Assembly (NCBI GenBank): GCA_951812925.1
Contig: OX638372.1
Span: 53,690,028 to 53,754,027 of the forward strand
DNA length: 64,000 nucleotides
From: Calliopum simillimum
Taxonomy: Eukaryota > Arthropoda > Insecta > Diptera > Lauxaniidae
Direction: 5' to 3'
This document shows, piece after piece, positions 23,340-33,363 of this stretch (positions within the stretch are counted from its first letter, which is position 1; every line of letters starts with the position of its first letter). The notes below the pieces were generated by a model. The model was not told where the DNA came from and did not search any database. It saw only the letters and a list, made by a program, of their open reading frames with translations. The position numbers and the translations under genes were made by a program.

Positions 23340-25690
23340 CAGATTTATGATATTAAAAAACAAAATATTTCACAAGAATAAAAGCGACGGTAAAAGAAGA
23401 TCGTTCCGAAAATGTTAAAATATACATTTAGGGTATTCACAAAGGTGTGTAAAATCCGCTCTTAATATTGCGACGATTTAATTTTAATACTTTTAAGATG
23501 ATGTGGCAAATTTGTTGTTTTTGTTTTGCGTGCAAATGATATTTAATACCATGTGGCAAATTTAAAAGTCTAAAGAGCATGTTTTTCTTTATGTGGAAAT
23601 TTTATGACTCAATAATAGATGTCAAAAAAAGTAAACATTCGAAAATGAACATCGGTATCATTCAAATTAAGTGCATTCTGCAAGCACAATCCTATTAACA
23701 ACTTGAATTTTTCGCTGTCTTTTGGCATTTTGTAGAGGCAAATATTTGTAATATGCTTTTTAATGCTTTTGTTTTTTGGAGGCGTTCACAATTAATTTTT
23801 TAAGATGTCGCAATGTTGCCACATATGACACTTATATTATTAAACTCCATCAATGGGTTCCGATTTTCCAGATCCGGTTTTCATAAAGCTATATCCCGAT
23901 CTTCCAATGGCTAAATCCCCGTCAGTTTTGCGAATTTCGAAAAACAGAACTAAGAAAAGTTGTTCAGAATAGTCCTAGGATTCTTACATTTTCCGGTGTT
24001 CTACTGAATCCCAACCACTCTGTATATTCACATATGTATGACTAGTGGTGTCAATAAAGCTCCGATTTCGATGATTTTTTTTTTTTTAAATTTGGTTTTT
24101 TTTTATTTAAAATCAGAAACATTTTGGAGCGCGATCGGAATTTAATAAACTTATATTTTTATAAAAAAAATTTTAAAAAAATACAACAAACAAAAATGAA
24201 AATGTGTCTTACACGGTTTCTGAGATATCTTCTCTTTAAATAGGGTCTAAAATTGTGTATATAAAAACATGGAAACAGAATGTTGTCAAGAATGGCTAAA
24301 GCGATTTTAATGAAACTTTGGAAAATAATGCGCATTAGCATATACTACAGAACAAGATAGACTTTGACTAAGTATATACTTATGAAGAGGCGTAGCACCG
24401 CCCTAAACTTTTAATTTAATTTGGTCATATGTTTTGAACCGTATAAAATATTTTGATGAAAATTGGTACACAACTATGGGCGAAATCGAAAAAGTGCCAC
24501 GCCCACTTTTTAACTATTGAACATTTTTAAATTTTGATTTTAATATTACTCGCAAACAGATTTTGATGAAAATCAAAATTATCAATGGTTAAAAAGTGGG
24601 CGTGGCACTTTTTCGATTTCGACCAATTTTTGCACATTACTTCTAAAATAAAATTGGCATATCTTGTCGTCGAAAACTGAATTAAATTTTAAGTTTCGGA
24701 TGGATTAAGTGATTTTAATCTACAAATTTTGAATTCACTTTCGTAGCGATTCGAATTCAATAATAGCACTTTCGTAGTTCTTACGAAATTCGTATCTACG
24801 ATAGATTCAGCGATTGATAATTTTGAGTTAAGTTTACTTCAGCGCTATACCATATATCTTTATTAAACTTTGTTTATTTTACTAAGCTTTTAATTCTAAG
24901 ATAGAATCACGCCTATTGTGAAATATATTTTAACTCGGATCAAATAAGTCCAGTTTCGAGGATATAGCGATCGGAAGATCCGAAAGATCAATAAGCGATT
25001 AAATTGTAGTAAAAAAGGTTTTAATTTGATAAACATTATTTATTTGCGATTCGTCTTCTCTGTTACAAAAAAGGAAGCTTAACTTAGGCCCTTATTGCTG
25101 TTAGCTATTTGCGATAAAATCAAAGCACATCAATTGCTTAGACTTATCTTTGAAACTACTGCACTTGCAATTGTCAAAATATTCCTTCCCCAAATTATTG
25201 CCAACAACCTTAATTTTGGGTTACTTTGTTCCCTTACAGAAATTTTTGTTATTACGATTGCATGCCCGGAGTCCACGAAAAAATTTATCGAGAATGTATT
25301 TTCATAAGGCCCACATTTATTAGTGAATGAAAAATCGTCTTATTTCTTATATACTTCCAATTGAGAACAAGAAATGTTCGTTTATGCAAATTTATTTTTA
25401 TTAATTATTCATATCAACATTATTTTATATAACGAATCAAATCTAAATAAAACAGTCAGCAAATCCTTTATAGATAAGACTCGCTTAATACTTAGCCAAA
25501 ATATTAAAAAAAAAAAAATGAGAAACCTTAATGGAAAGTTTCGCAAAACTCTACTTTAAGTTATATTATTAATCTTATCATTTCAAAAGTAAAATTTATC
25601 CAATTTTTAAATAGTTTGTCATTTGAATAAAACAAAATCTGATTACGTACGACCGCAACTCTTAAAAAATAATGTATTAATTAAGGAAAT
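23340..25690. other. Gap between HFM1 and geminin; no gene seen
   Basis: AT-rich. Contains a hairpin at 24.48-24.63 kb and a piece near 23925-24024 that repeats text at 9355-9468 (GTTTTGCGAATTTCGAAAAA). The open frames at 25.1-25.6 kb show no motif. Confidence 0.4.
24482..24630. repeat. Long hairpin (inverted repeat)
   Basis: AAATCGAAAAAGTGCCACGC and GCGTGGCACTTTTTCGATTT pair perfectly over 20 bp and the match continues through CCCACTTTTTAAC and beyond, with a loop of about 25 bp. Confidence 0.75.
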
Positions 25691-26072
25691 GTCTATACGG
25701 GGCGTTTCGCGTACGCGAAAACTCCTCTCTCTCTCTCAATTTACTCAATTAGCGTACGCGAAACTCAATTAGCGTACGCGAAACTCAATTAGCGTACACG
25801 AAATCCAGTGAAGTTTTTTCCCCCGGGGAACTTGATTAATTTATGTACTGATCCGCGGCCGAAGGCCGCCGCGAAGCCGGTGTTGGATGTCTGACGGGTT
25901 TAAATCCTGAGCTGCGGCCGCAGGCCGCCCACTTACCCCTACTTTTATGTAAAATTACTGTTGTAACGAAGATGCGTCCCGGGGGAAAAAACTTCACTGG
26001 ATTTCGCGTACGCTAATTGAGTAAATTGAGAGAGAGAGGAGTTTTCGCGTACGCGGGCCGCCCCGTATAGAC
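25691..26072. mobile_element. Foldback MITE with GC-rich centre and internal 20-bp repeats
   Basis: The outer arms GTCTATACGGGGCG and CGCCCCGTATAGAC match; TTCGCGTACGCG, the TCTC run, TTTACTCAATTAGCGTACGC and TTCACTGGATTTCG/CGAAATCCAGTGAA also pair. The left arm has three tandem copies of AACTCAATTAGCGTACGCGA (25744-25803), the right arm one. The loop (25830-25960) is unusually GC-rich, with GCGGCCGAAGGCCGC and GCGGCCGCAGGCCGC palindromes. Confidence 0.8.
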
Positions 26073-26109
26073 AGACTCATTAATTAATGATACCATACTA
26101 GAAGGAAAT

Positions 26110-26115
26110 TTTATT
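26110..26115 (-). terminator. Poly(A) signal of geminin
   Basis: TTTATT on the plus strand (AATAAA on minus), 47 nt past the geminin stop codon. It is the only clean hexamer before the foldback element. Confidence 0.55.
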
Positions 26116-26161
26116 GGTAGTAAAGAAAAATGTAACTAGCTAAAAGTATATTTCTCATTGC

Positions 26162-27156
26162 TTATTGTGGATTTGCACAATTTTTTTTAGTATCTTTAGT
26201 AGTTATCTCCTCTATATCGGCTGCTGCCTCATCTGTTACTGATGACCGAGTTTCGTCATCGTCAGCAGCTTTTTCACTTTCAATTTCCTTTTCGGCTTCA
26301 TTTTCATTAAGCATCTCAGTAAGTACCTCAACAAGAGCACGCGCCTCATCCAGCATTTGACGTGATGTACTCAATTCCTCCTCTAGTCCTTCAATGCGTT
26401 CATGAAGATGTTGATTTTCAGTCAGTGTTTCTTCAAGTGCTTCTCTTCGCTTTTCAGCTAATTTTTCCCAATAGGATTCACTAGGTTTTTCGCTACTTGT
26501 CAGATCTTCAACAGTTACTGCTGTGCTCAATTTACTGGGACTGGTCTGCGTTTCAGCAGTGCGTGTTTCCAACTTTTTACGTTTTGCGTAATCTGCTGTC
26601 GTCGAAGCCAATGTGATGTCAGAAGCACTGAAATAAAGGAAAAACAATACATTTTAACTTATATTTCATCCATATTTATAACAAGAATAGAATTTTAATT
26701 TTTCTTAATTCTTTCGCTACCAATATGCAATAGTTTTAATGTTCAAAACCTCATCCATTGTTTCTTTTTACTTACGCCTTGATGCGACTCAGTTTGTCAA
26801 TTTGCGGACGACCGGCTAGGTTTTCTTTGTCGGTTGCGACCGATTGCAATACTTTGAGCGTTTTTCTTTGATTCTTAAGATGTTCCTGCAGCAGTGGCGT
26901 TTATATTTGATTTGCAAATGAAAATGAGTTATGAAAATGAAATTTGTTAATAAACTTTTTATATATTAATGATTAATGTGAGTGTAAGCAAATGAGACAC
27001 CTTAGCATGTCCCATCAAAATTGGTGCTGCAAAACCAGTGACATTTGGACAAGATGCGCAAAGCGCCAAGTCGGCCATTGAAGCGCTTAAGCTTACCTGC
27101 TGTTCTGCAGCCGACTCAATTTTGATGAACACTTTTTTCGCAGAGACATTAGACAT
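26162..27156 (-). CDS. geminin: Geminin (DNA replication licensing inhibitor)
   Basis: Minus-strand exons 27156-27097, 26885-26776 and 26627-26162 give 211 aa; donors GTAAGC and GTAAGT and the acceptors keep phase. The N-terminus includes QRKTLKVLQSVATDKENL, the conserved basic/DKENL segment of insect geminins. SYWEKLAEKRREAL at about 108-121 is the Cdt1-contacting segment. Residues 118-165 form a heptad coiled coil (LTENQHLHERIEGLEEELS region) used for dimerisation. The tail is acidic. Family knowledge: geminin binds Cdt1 to stop re-licensing of origins in S-G2 and is degraded by the APC/C at mitotic exit. I did not identify a convincing RxxL destruction box near the N-terminus. AATAAA on the minus strand at 26115-26110 serves as poly(A) signal, only about 40 bp before the 25.7-26.1 kb foldback element. 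Confidence 0.93.
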
Positions 27157-27350
27157 CTTTATAGAAGAAAAATACTTGGTCCGTCTGTATCTTTTTTTTT
27201 TTTTTCTTATAGTTCACAATTGTATATCTATTTATTTTTTTTATAGTTCGCAATGATTTAATTAAACTTGTAATTCTTTCCGATGAAATTATTTTCACAT
27301 TATTTTAGTGTCGCAAACAATCTAGTTGAACAAAAACGAAATGTGTAAAA

Positions 27351-27361
27351 TTGGGCGCCAA
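27351..27361. promoter_or_regulatory. E2F-like palindrome upstream of geminin
   Basis: TTGGGCGCCAA lies about 195 bp upstream of the geminin start codon. It contains the GGCGCC core of E2F sites, which fits an S-phase gene. It sits between two direct copies of a 20-nt CTAGTTGAACAAAAACGAAA motif (27322-27341 and 27392-27411). Binding is inference. Confidence 0.35.
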
Positions 27362-27499
27362 TTGTTAAAAAACAGAAATGAAGTTGGCTCTAGTTGAACA
27401 AAAACGAAAAGTGCTTACAAATCATTTTAGTTTTCGATCAAATTGCGCAAATGTTTATCTGGTGCAGCATACAAAAGAAAACACTTTTTGATTAACCAA

Positions 27500-28620
27500 T
27501 TGGTTTTTTGAGATTTGTATAGAATTGGTTCTTTGGGACTTGTATTAAATTTGTTATTTGAGATTGGGTGTGTTTATTGGGTGTGTTTATTGGGTGTGTT
27601 TAAAGTTGGTTCTTTGAAAAAAAGTTCGTTCCTTGAGATTTGTGTAAAATTGGTTCTATGAAGTTTGCATAAAATTGGTTCTATGCAATTTGTATATGCT
27701 TGTTTTATGAAATTTGTATTAAATTGATTCTTGTAAAATTTTATAAATTTGATTCTTAAGGGCCGTCCACAAGTACAGTCTTACCTGCGCAAGCCTAGTT
27801 CGTACTTTTTATATCGCGTCCACACGACACAGGCAAGTCTGTGCAGTTTTCAGTATACTTCATTTTTATTGAAAAATGACGTCAGGCAAACATTTTATTT
27901 TCATTTGAATTGTTTTTTCTTTTGTATATTTTCCAAAATAAATCAATGGAAAAACGCATAATTTTATTGACAGAGCAATATACATGCATTTGAAGACTGC
28001 AATTTAAGCGACAAATTGAAGGCATGGCCTGTACGCCGTCCATACGTTCCAACTTGCCTGCGCAATCTTAGTTTGCACAAAAAAATCTTTGGAAAGTCAA
28101 AGAAAGCACAGGCCACACTTTTGAACTGTGCAAACTTGACTTTTGCCGTCCACACGTACAGACTTACCTGCACAAACCAGTTTGCGCAGGTAAGTCTTGA
28201 GGTAAAACTGTGCGTGTGGACGGTCCTTTAAAGTTTTGTATTAAATTGGTTAGTTGAGATTTTAATGAAATTGGTTCTTTGAGATTTGTTTCAAAATGGT
28301 CCTTTGAGATTAGGTATGTTTATTGTTCACATAAAGTTGAAAGTTGGTTGATTGAGTTAGTTCTTCGAGATTAATATAAAATTATTTCTCTGAGATAAAA
28401 TTTGGTCCTCGAGATTTGCATTAAATTGGTTCTTTGAGATTAGGTGTGTTTATTGTTTACATAAAGTTGAAATTGGTTCATTTAGTTCTTTGAGATTTTT
28501 ATAAAATTGGTTATTTGAAATTTGTCTTTTCGATGGATAGGTGTGTTTACTGTTTATATAAAGTTGGAAGTTTGTTCATTGAGATTTGTTTGTAAAGTAG
28601 AATACAAATCTAAAAGGTCG
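27500..28620. repeat. Degenerate array of TTGGTTCTTTGAGATTTGTA-like words
   Basis: Variants of TTGGTTCTTTGAGATTTGTA and TAAAATTGG recur many times at about 27500-27745 and 28235-28600, with GGGTGTGTTTATT repeats at 27566-27601. The spacing is irregular. A MITE splits the array. It fills most of the gap between geminin and the Myb transcript. Confidence 0.6.
27756..28231. mobile_element. TTAA-flanked MITE with internal repeats
   Basis: Ends TTAAGGGCCGTCCACAAGTA and TGTGGACGGTCCTTTAA are imperfect TIRs on TTAA-type flanks. The word GCCGTCCACACGTACAGACT with TTACCTGCGCAA occurs about four times inside, in both orientations (27764, 28028, 28146, and the right end). No coding capacity. Confidence 0.7.
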
Positions 28621-29327
28621 TATAAACTATCGATCAAGTTCGTCAGTTTTTCTCAAATTTCTCTTGTTTGCGTGTTTGGCCGCTATTTTTGTCAGTGATC
28701 AGCCAACAAAATGGTTTGTGGCTGAGTGATACATATTTGACTGATGAACATGATCGCTAGTGTGTACCCTCTTTAACTCAATAAGGCTAAAGTCAGATAC
28801 AACAACTGTCAAATGCTTTTTTTTTCTCGATAATTAGTTAAATTAAACACAGCTCAAGAAAAAATTTCAAAATGGCCTTTCAGTATTAAAAAATGAACGT
28901 TGAATTGAAACGTAAAATATTTATCTTTTGCAAATAACTAATCAAATTTAAAATTACTCTGTTTTTGAGAAATGTATGTCTTGTTTAAATAGACAACAAG
29001 GCGAACAAGTAAAATTCTAACTGCTGCACATAAAAGGAGTGAGGACAAAAAGCGACCGTGTATTAGAAACTGGAATTTTTTTTCTAGTTTCCTTGCGTCA
29101 GTTCTTCGTTTTGCTGAGCAGCCATCTGTCATTTTAGGGGTGTTGCTGCACACTGTCGCACTTTGACGCTTTAATTTGAAAAAAATAAAACGATTTTGAC
29201 CAAAGACTTCTGAAATATATTTTCCCAATTGCAGCAGGTGTTTGATATTGTGAAATTGAAGTTGTATCTATTATACATACTATATACAGCAACTGCAACA
29301 ACTTCAAGTACATCAACATGTCTCTAA

Positions 29328-29639
29328 ATGGCCACAAATGGTAATCATTGGAATTCACTTGAAACGGGACGCACGGAAGGAGATGCAACACACTTCAGGC
29401 TGCGCCAAGACTTGCATCCAACTGAATTTGTAACGTGTCAGAGTTGTGGTCAAAATTTTCCGTGCACTTCAACTCTTCAAATATACGAACACTATAGCGA
29501 ACGCGAACATACCAGCTACTACAGCACATGCCTCTACTGCAAGGGCAAGGTGCATCGTTACAGTATCAGTAGGAATAATAAAACCAACATTGAATTCTAT
29601 CATAATTGCTTACGTTGGAAAAGAGGTGAAGACAAGTGA
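29328..29639 (+). CDS. Cys/His-rich small protein, probable first cistron of the Myb transcript
   Basis: A 103-codon ORF with a Met start and a stop only 13 nt before the Myb start codon, in a different frame. It encodes CQSCGQNFPCTSTLQIYEH followed by H, then CLYCKGKVHRY and a later H-x-C, so two CxxC knuckles with downstream His/Cys that could bind zinc. No function is recognised. Nothing like a promoter, poly(A) signal or acceptor fits in the 13-nt gap, so the two ORFs must share a transcript, unless Myb starts elsewhere by alternative splicing. An out-of-frame ATG at 29318 opens an 8-codon uORF overlapping its start. The regular Cys/His pattern and lack of any stop over 103 codons in AT-rich DNA argue that it is coding, but conservation has to be shown. 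Confidence 0.65.
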   Translation: MATNGNHWNSLETGRTEGDATHFRLRQDLHPTEFVTCQSCGQNFPCTSTLQIYEHYSEREHTSYYSTCLYCKGKVHRYSISRNNKTNIEFYHNCLRWKRGEDK

Positions 29640-29652
29640 AGGATTATAAAAT

Positions 29653-30052
29653 ATGAATATAAATATTGATACAGAGCAAGACAAAATATTGATCAGTTAT
29701 AAAAATATGGATATTGATGTTGATACTGATCAAGACACTGCGTCCTTGCTAGACCGCCTGGAGAGTGTTAGTGGTGGCGAATCAGCTGCTGATGGCGAGG
29801 GTGAATATTCTGAATTCTCGGAAGATAATGGTGCTGGTGATGATGCAGGTGATGATGATACCAACAGTCTAAGTTCTAAAGCTTACAGCGGCTGTGGCAA
29901 GCGATGGTCAAAATCTGAAGATAATTTATTAAAACGTCTTGTAGAACAGCATGGTGATCAATGGGAATTATTTGCGCAACATTTTAAGGATCGTTCTGAA
30001 CAACAGGTGCAACAACGTTGGGCCAAAGTGCTTAATCCGGAGCTTATTAAAG
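29653..30052 (+). CDS. Myb: Myb transcription factor, exon 1 (acidic N-terminus and Myb repeat R1)
   Basis: 400 nt ending in phase 1 at donor G|GTAATT (30053). Residues 1-28 contain two near-repeats of an (I/V)D(T)-rich segment and residues 40-75 are Asp/Glu/Ser-rich. R1 spans about 83-132 with the three regularly spaced tryptophans at 85, 104 and 123. A second in-frame Met at residue 19 could be used instead. Myb proteins bind the AACNG core; in flies the single Myb is part of the MuvB-containing dREAM/MMB complex acting on mitotic genes and on amplified replication origins. This exon joins the exon at 36169 across a 6.1-kb transposon-filled intron. Confidence 0.93.
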
Positions 30053-30754
30053 GTAATTCTTTTTTTATATTTTTATTATAGAAATCGAGCAACTATAGTT
30101 GGCATAGGTAATATTTTCAATATTAAAAATGAATGTTTGTATGTCAGTATGTTCTTATAGACTCCTAAACAACTGGACCGATCACCGTGAAAATTTATAT
30201 TCATAAGTTTTTGGGTGCGGCGGCATCATTCGTTTTTTCGGTTTTTTTTTTTTTTTCATCCAAGGGTCCCCCTAGGATGTCGGAACCAAACATTTTTTTT
30301 TTCGTGTTTACGCGTTTTAGACTTTTTAAGACATTTTAAACGAATAAAAATTTTTCCACCACTGTCTTGGATGTCGGAAACAAAAATTTACAAAATTTTT
30401 TTTTCCTTTTTTTTCGTGTTTCCAAAAAAAAAATAATTTAACATACCTCTGAAAATATTTAACGGACATGGATGAGATTTGGTGTATGTATTAAAAGTAT
30501 CTCGACAAATAGTGCCCAAGGGAAATGAGCGATCCACATCCTTAAAAAACGTCATATCTCTGAAACTATTTAACGCACAAAGGCGACATCTGGTACGTAA
30601 ATAAATTACATCAGGAAAATTTACATTCTTTGATTTAATTTAATTGGAAATGCCCCGGCCTCTTTACAAGAGAAGGTGTAGCGACGCACACCGGGAAATG
30701 CTAGTTTCTAATAAATGACGGCAACATCAAGTATTTCTATAAACTTTTTTACTA

Positions 30755-31442
30755 AATATATTTCTGGCCAAAGCAACACTAAGTGTTGCCTGATGCAATC
30801 TGACATTTCCATTAAAAAGTTTGACATTTTTTAGCATAAACGTACTCACAACGTTTTGATGTACAAGTGTTTACAGTGAGTTAGGAAAATCAAATTTTCC
30901 ATTGATAAGCGATTAAGCGATTGATAAATTACGGGGTTTCCAGCGAGAACAAACGTTTTTTACAACTAAGTGTTTATGCAAAATCGAATGTATTGGAGTG
31001 GAACTAATGTGCAAGGATGCCTCTATCTCACAATACGCCACATGACGATCTTGCAGTTCATGTACTGTGTCGATGTTTTGTGGTACAACAACTGATTTTG
31101 GACGACCTTTACGAAATTCGTCTTTGTGCGAGCGTCGGCCATGATTAAATTCATTAAACCAGTTTTTCACAGTGTTATAGGATGGTGTTTCATCGCCATA
31201 CAAAGATTTAAGTTCATCGATGCACTGTTGTCGTATCAATCCACGTCGAAAGTTGTAAAAAATGATCGCACGAAAATGTTCACGAGTTAATTCCATTTTT
31301 TTGCCAAATTGATTTTTTCAAGTCACTGTAAACAACACAAATGATGGTCGTACGTCAAAACGTTCTGAGTACGTTTATGCTAAAAAATGTCAAACTTTCC
31401 AATGGAAATGTCAGATTGCACCTCTAGGCCAGAAATATATAT
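30755..31442 (-). mobile_element. Mariner deletion derivative in Myb intron 1
   Basis: About 100-bp TIRs: ATATATTTCTGGCC... at left and GGCCAGAAATATAT at right, with TGCAATCTGACATTTCCATT and TTGACATTTTTTAGCATAAA shared. The minus ORF 31296-30913 keeps the transposase N-terminus (MELTREHFRAIIFYNFRRGL, then KNWFNEFNHGRR and ILHKHLVVKN), that is the helix-turn-helix half; the DDD domain is deleted. Confidence 0.88.
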
Positions 31443-32524
31443 AGCAGCCCACGTAATATCTTTTTCTATTGGTTCTCAGTTTGATTATCCTGATGTTACT
31501 ATTTATTTTAGTATTGCATTCTCAATGAATATTTTATTCCTAAGCCTTGTTTTGCGTAAGACTTCAATTATAAGTTTACTGAAAGCTTTTAAAAATTTAA
31601 CGGAAAACAAGTTGCACATAACAGCTGAACCCATCACTGTGACGTGACTTATGTAGCGTACGTAAGCGTGCGTTATATATTAAGGTAGCTGTTTTTGTGT
31701 TGACGAAATCTAAGCGTCAAATTGCGACACATTTCTCTTAACTTTAATCCAATGAGAATTCCAAATTAATGCCTCATCAATAACTACTCCGAGATATTGT
31801 ATTTTTTTTTTTGTGCTGTATTGGCTCACTGCCAATGCATACGTAAATGTTTATTTCCGGTTTGTTCAATTGCTAGTTCGAAGTTTGTTTTTTATTTAAC
31901 AACAGCTCATTTCCTTTTATCCATGAATTTACTTTTATTTATTTAATTTTTATTTATTTATTGATTTAAATTGTTCGAATAAAGAACTTCGTCTTTAACA
32001 TGCCACTTATTCATAATAATAACAACCAAATATAATTGTAGCATCATTTATGTTTTGAAGACATGTATACGATTTTTCATTATAAGCTAGTGCTGCTGTA
32101 TCTTCAGGATTGGCAGCATACTAAGGCCTAATACGGCTTGTCATGAGTTTATATAAAATTAATTCTTAAAAATATAATCCTTTCTGTAGAATGAAAACAC
32201 GAATTCCAGCTGGGATACATTTTTTTACAATTTTCTTTCAATTTTCGCTAAAAACGACAAAGCAGTCCTGTTATTTTCCATTTAACTTTGACACAATGTT
32301 GCCAACTTGCTGTTTTCCCATCAGATTTAGTGCTTTCGAAAATTGAAATGCTAAAAAAGCGTGTTAGTAGTCAGTGCATTTTTTATAGCGTTTTTTTTAG
32401 CAATTTCAAACACACAAAACTATGGAATTTAATAAATAGATTAGCCATTATTAAATTAAAAGCAAATTTTTTCCTCTAAGCATATTTTTATTAAAAACGG
32501 ATTTTGATTAATAACGGATTTTGA
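31443..32524. other. Myb intron 1, no gene seen
   Basis: AT-rich DNA. The 86-codon frame at 31387-31647 begins inside the mariner TIR and has no recognised motif. Confidence 0.4.
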
Positions 32525-32971
32525 TTAAAGGGAACGGTCCATTCAGTACGTCGAGTACGTCACGTCGTTTTTTTCGACTGACTGCGACGCATTTGACGGA
32601 GAAGCCTGGCCCAATGAATACTTTGAAAACGGATTAAAACATCAAAATTCTTTTTATTTCATTAATTAGAAATTTTAATTTTGCACTTGCACAGCTCCAA
32701 TTATTTTTTATTCACACTTTATTTCAAAAAATAAATGAGAAACGACAAAGAAAAAAAAAACAACAATTGAAATTGAAAATAAATTTATTTTACGATTGTC
32801 AAATCAAACGACGTACGTCGAAAGTTGGGAGTTGGGCAACTTTTGTACGTTGCGTTAACGTAGACGTACTGATTGGGTCGCACTTGATATAAACTCATAT
32901 TTTTAACTTAGCTGTCAGTCGAAAAAAAACGACGTGACGTACTCGACGTACTGAATCGACCGTTCCCTTAA
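32525..32971. mobile_element. TTAA-flanked MITE in Myb intron 1
   Basis: Left GGTCCATTCAGTACGTCGAG / TACGTCACGTCG and right CGACGTGACGTA / CTCGACGTACTGAATCGACC pair over about 50 bp, ending AGGGAACGG and CCGTTCCCT beside TTAA. TTAA targets suggest piggyBac-type mobilisation; that is inference. Confidence 0.75.
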
Positions 32972-33039
32972 GAAAGGGGAAAAATTCTCGATCATTCAAA
33001 TGGCCGAATATGACCTCATGATTGGATTCATCGAAAAAC

Positions 33040-33300
33040 TCTGATTTACTATCTAAGAACCGCATTGATATAGCAATGAGGGATGGGCACTAGTTCATCG
33101 GCAGGCATCTTAAAAAACTAAGCTTTCCTTTCAACGCTTTCTCTCGGAATTGCTTGAATGCAAACGAGGAAGAAACTCCTGAGCACGTCTTATGCGATTA
33201 CCCCGCTCTAGGCACAGCTTAACTTAGATAGCTAGGAAAGCACTTCAACACACTCAGCGAAATCGCCGACATTGAAGTCCGCTTGCTGCCTAATTATCAA
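33040..33300 (+). mobile_element. LINE 3' scrap (C-terminal zinc-knuckle region)
   Basis: The plus translation FIGRHLKKL, RNCLNANEEETPEHVLCDYP and ALG matches the conserved C-terminal Cys/His motif of R1/jockey LINE ORF2. In-frame stops interrupt it. Confidence 0.6.
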
Positions 33301-33363
33301 AACAGGACTAACTGCATATATTTAGATATCGTTAGATAGGTAATTTAATTTTTGAGAAACACG

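Noticed and set aside
25744..25803. Regular 20-bp repeats considered as a CRISPR-like array
   Set aside because: Units are directly adjacent with no spacers, in an insect genome, within the arm of a foldback element.
31387..31647. Plus-strand 86-aa frame in Myb intron 1
   Set aside because: Begins inside a mariner TIR and has no motif; chance frame.
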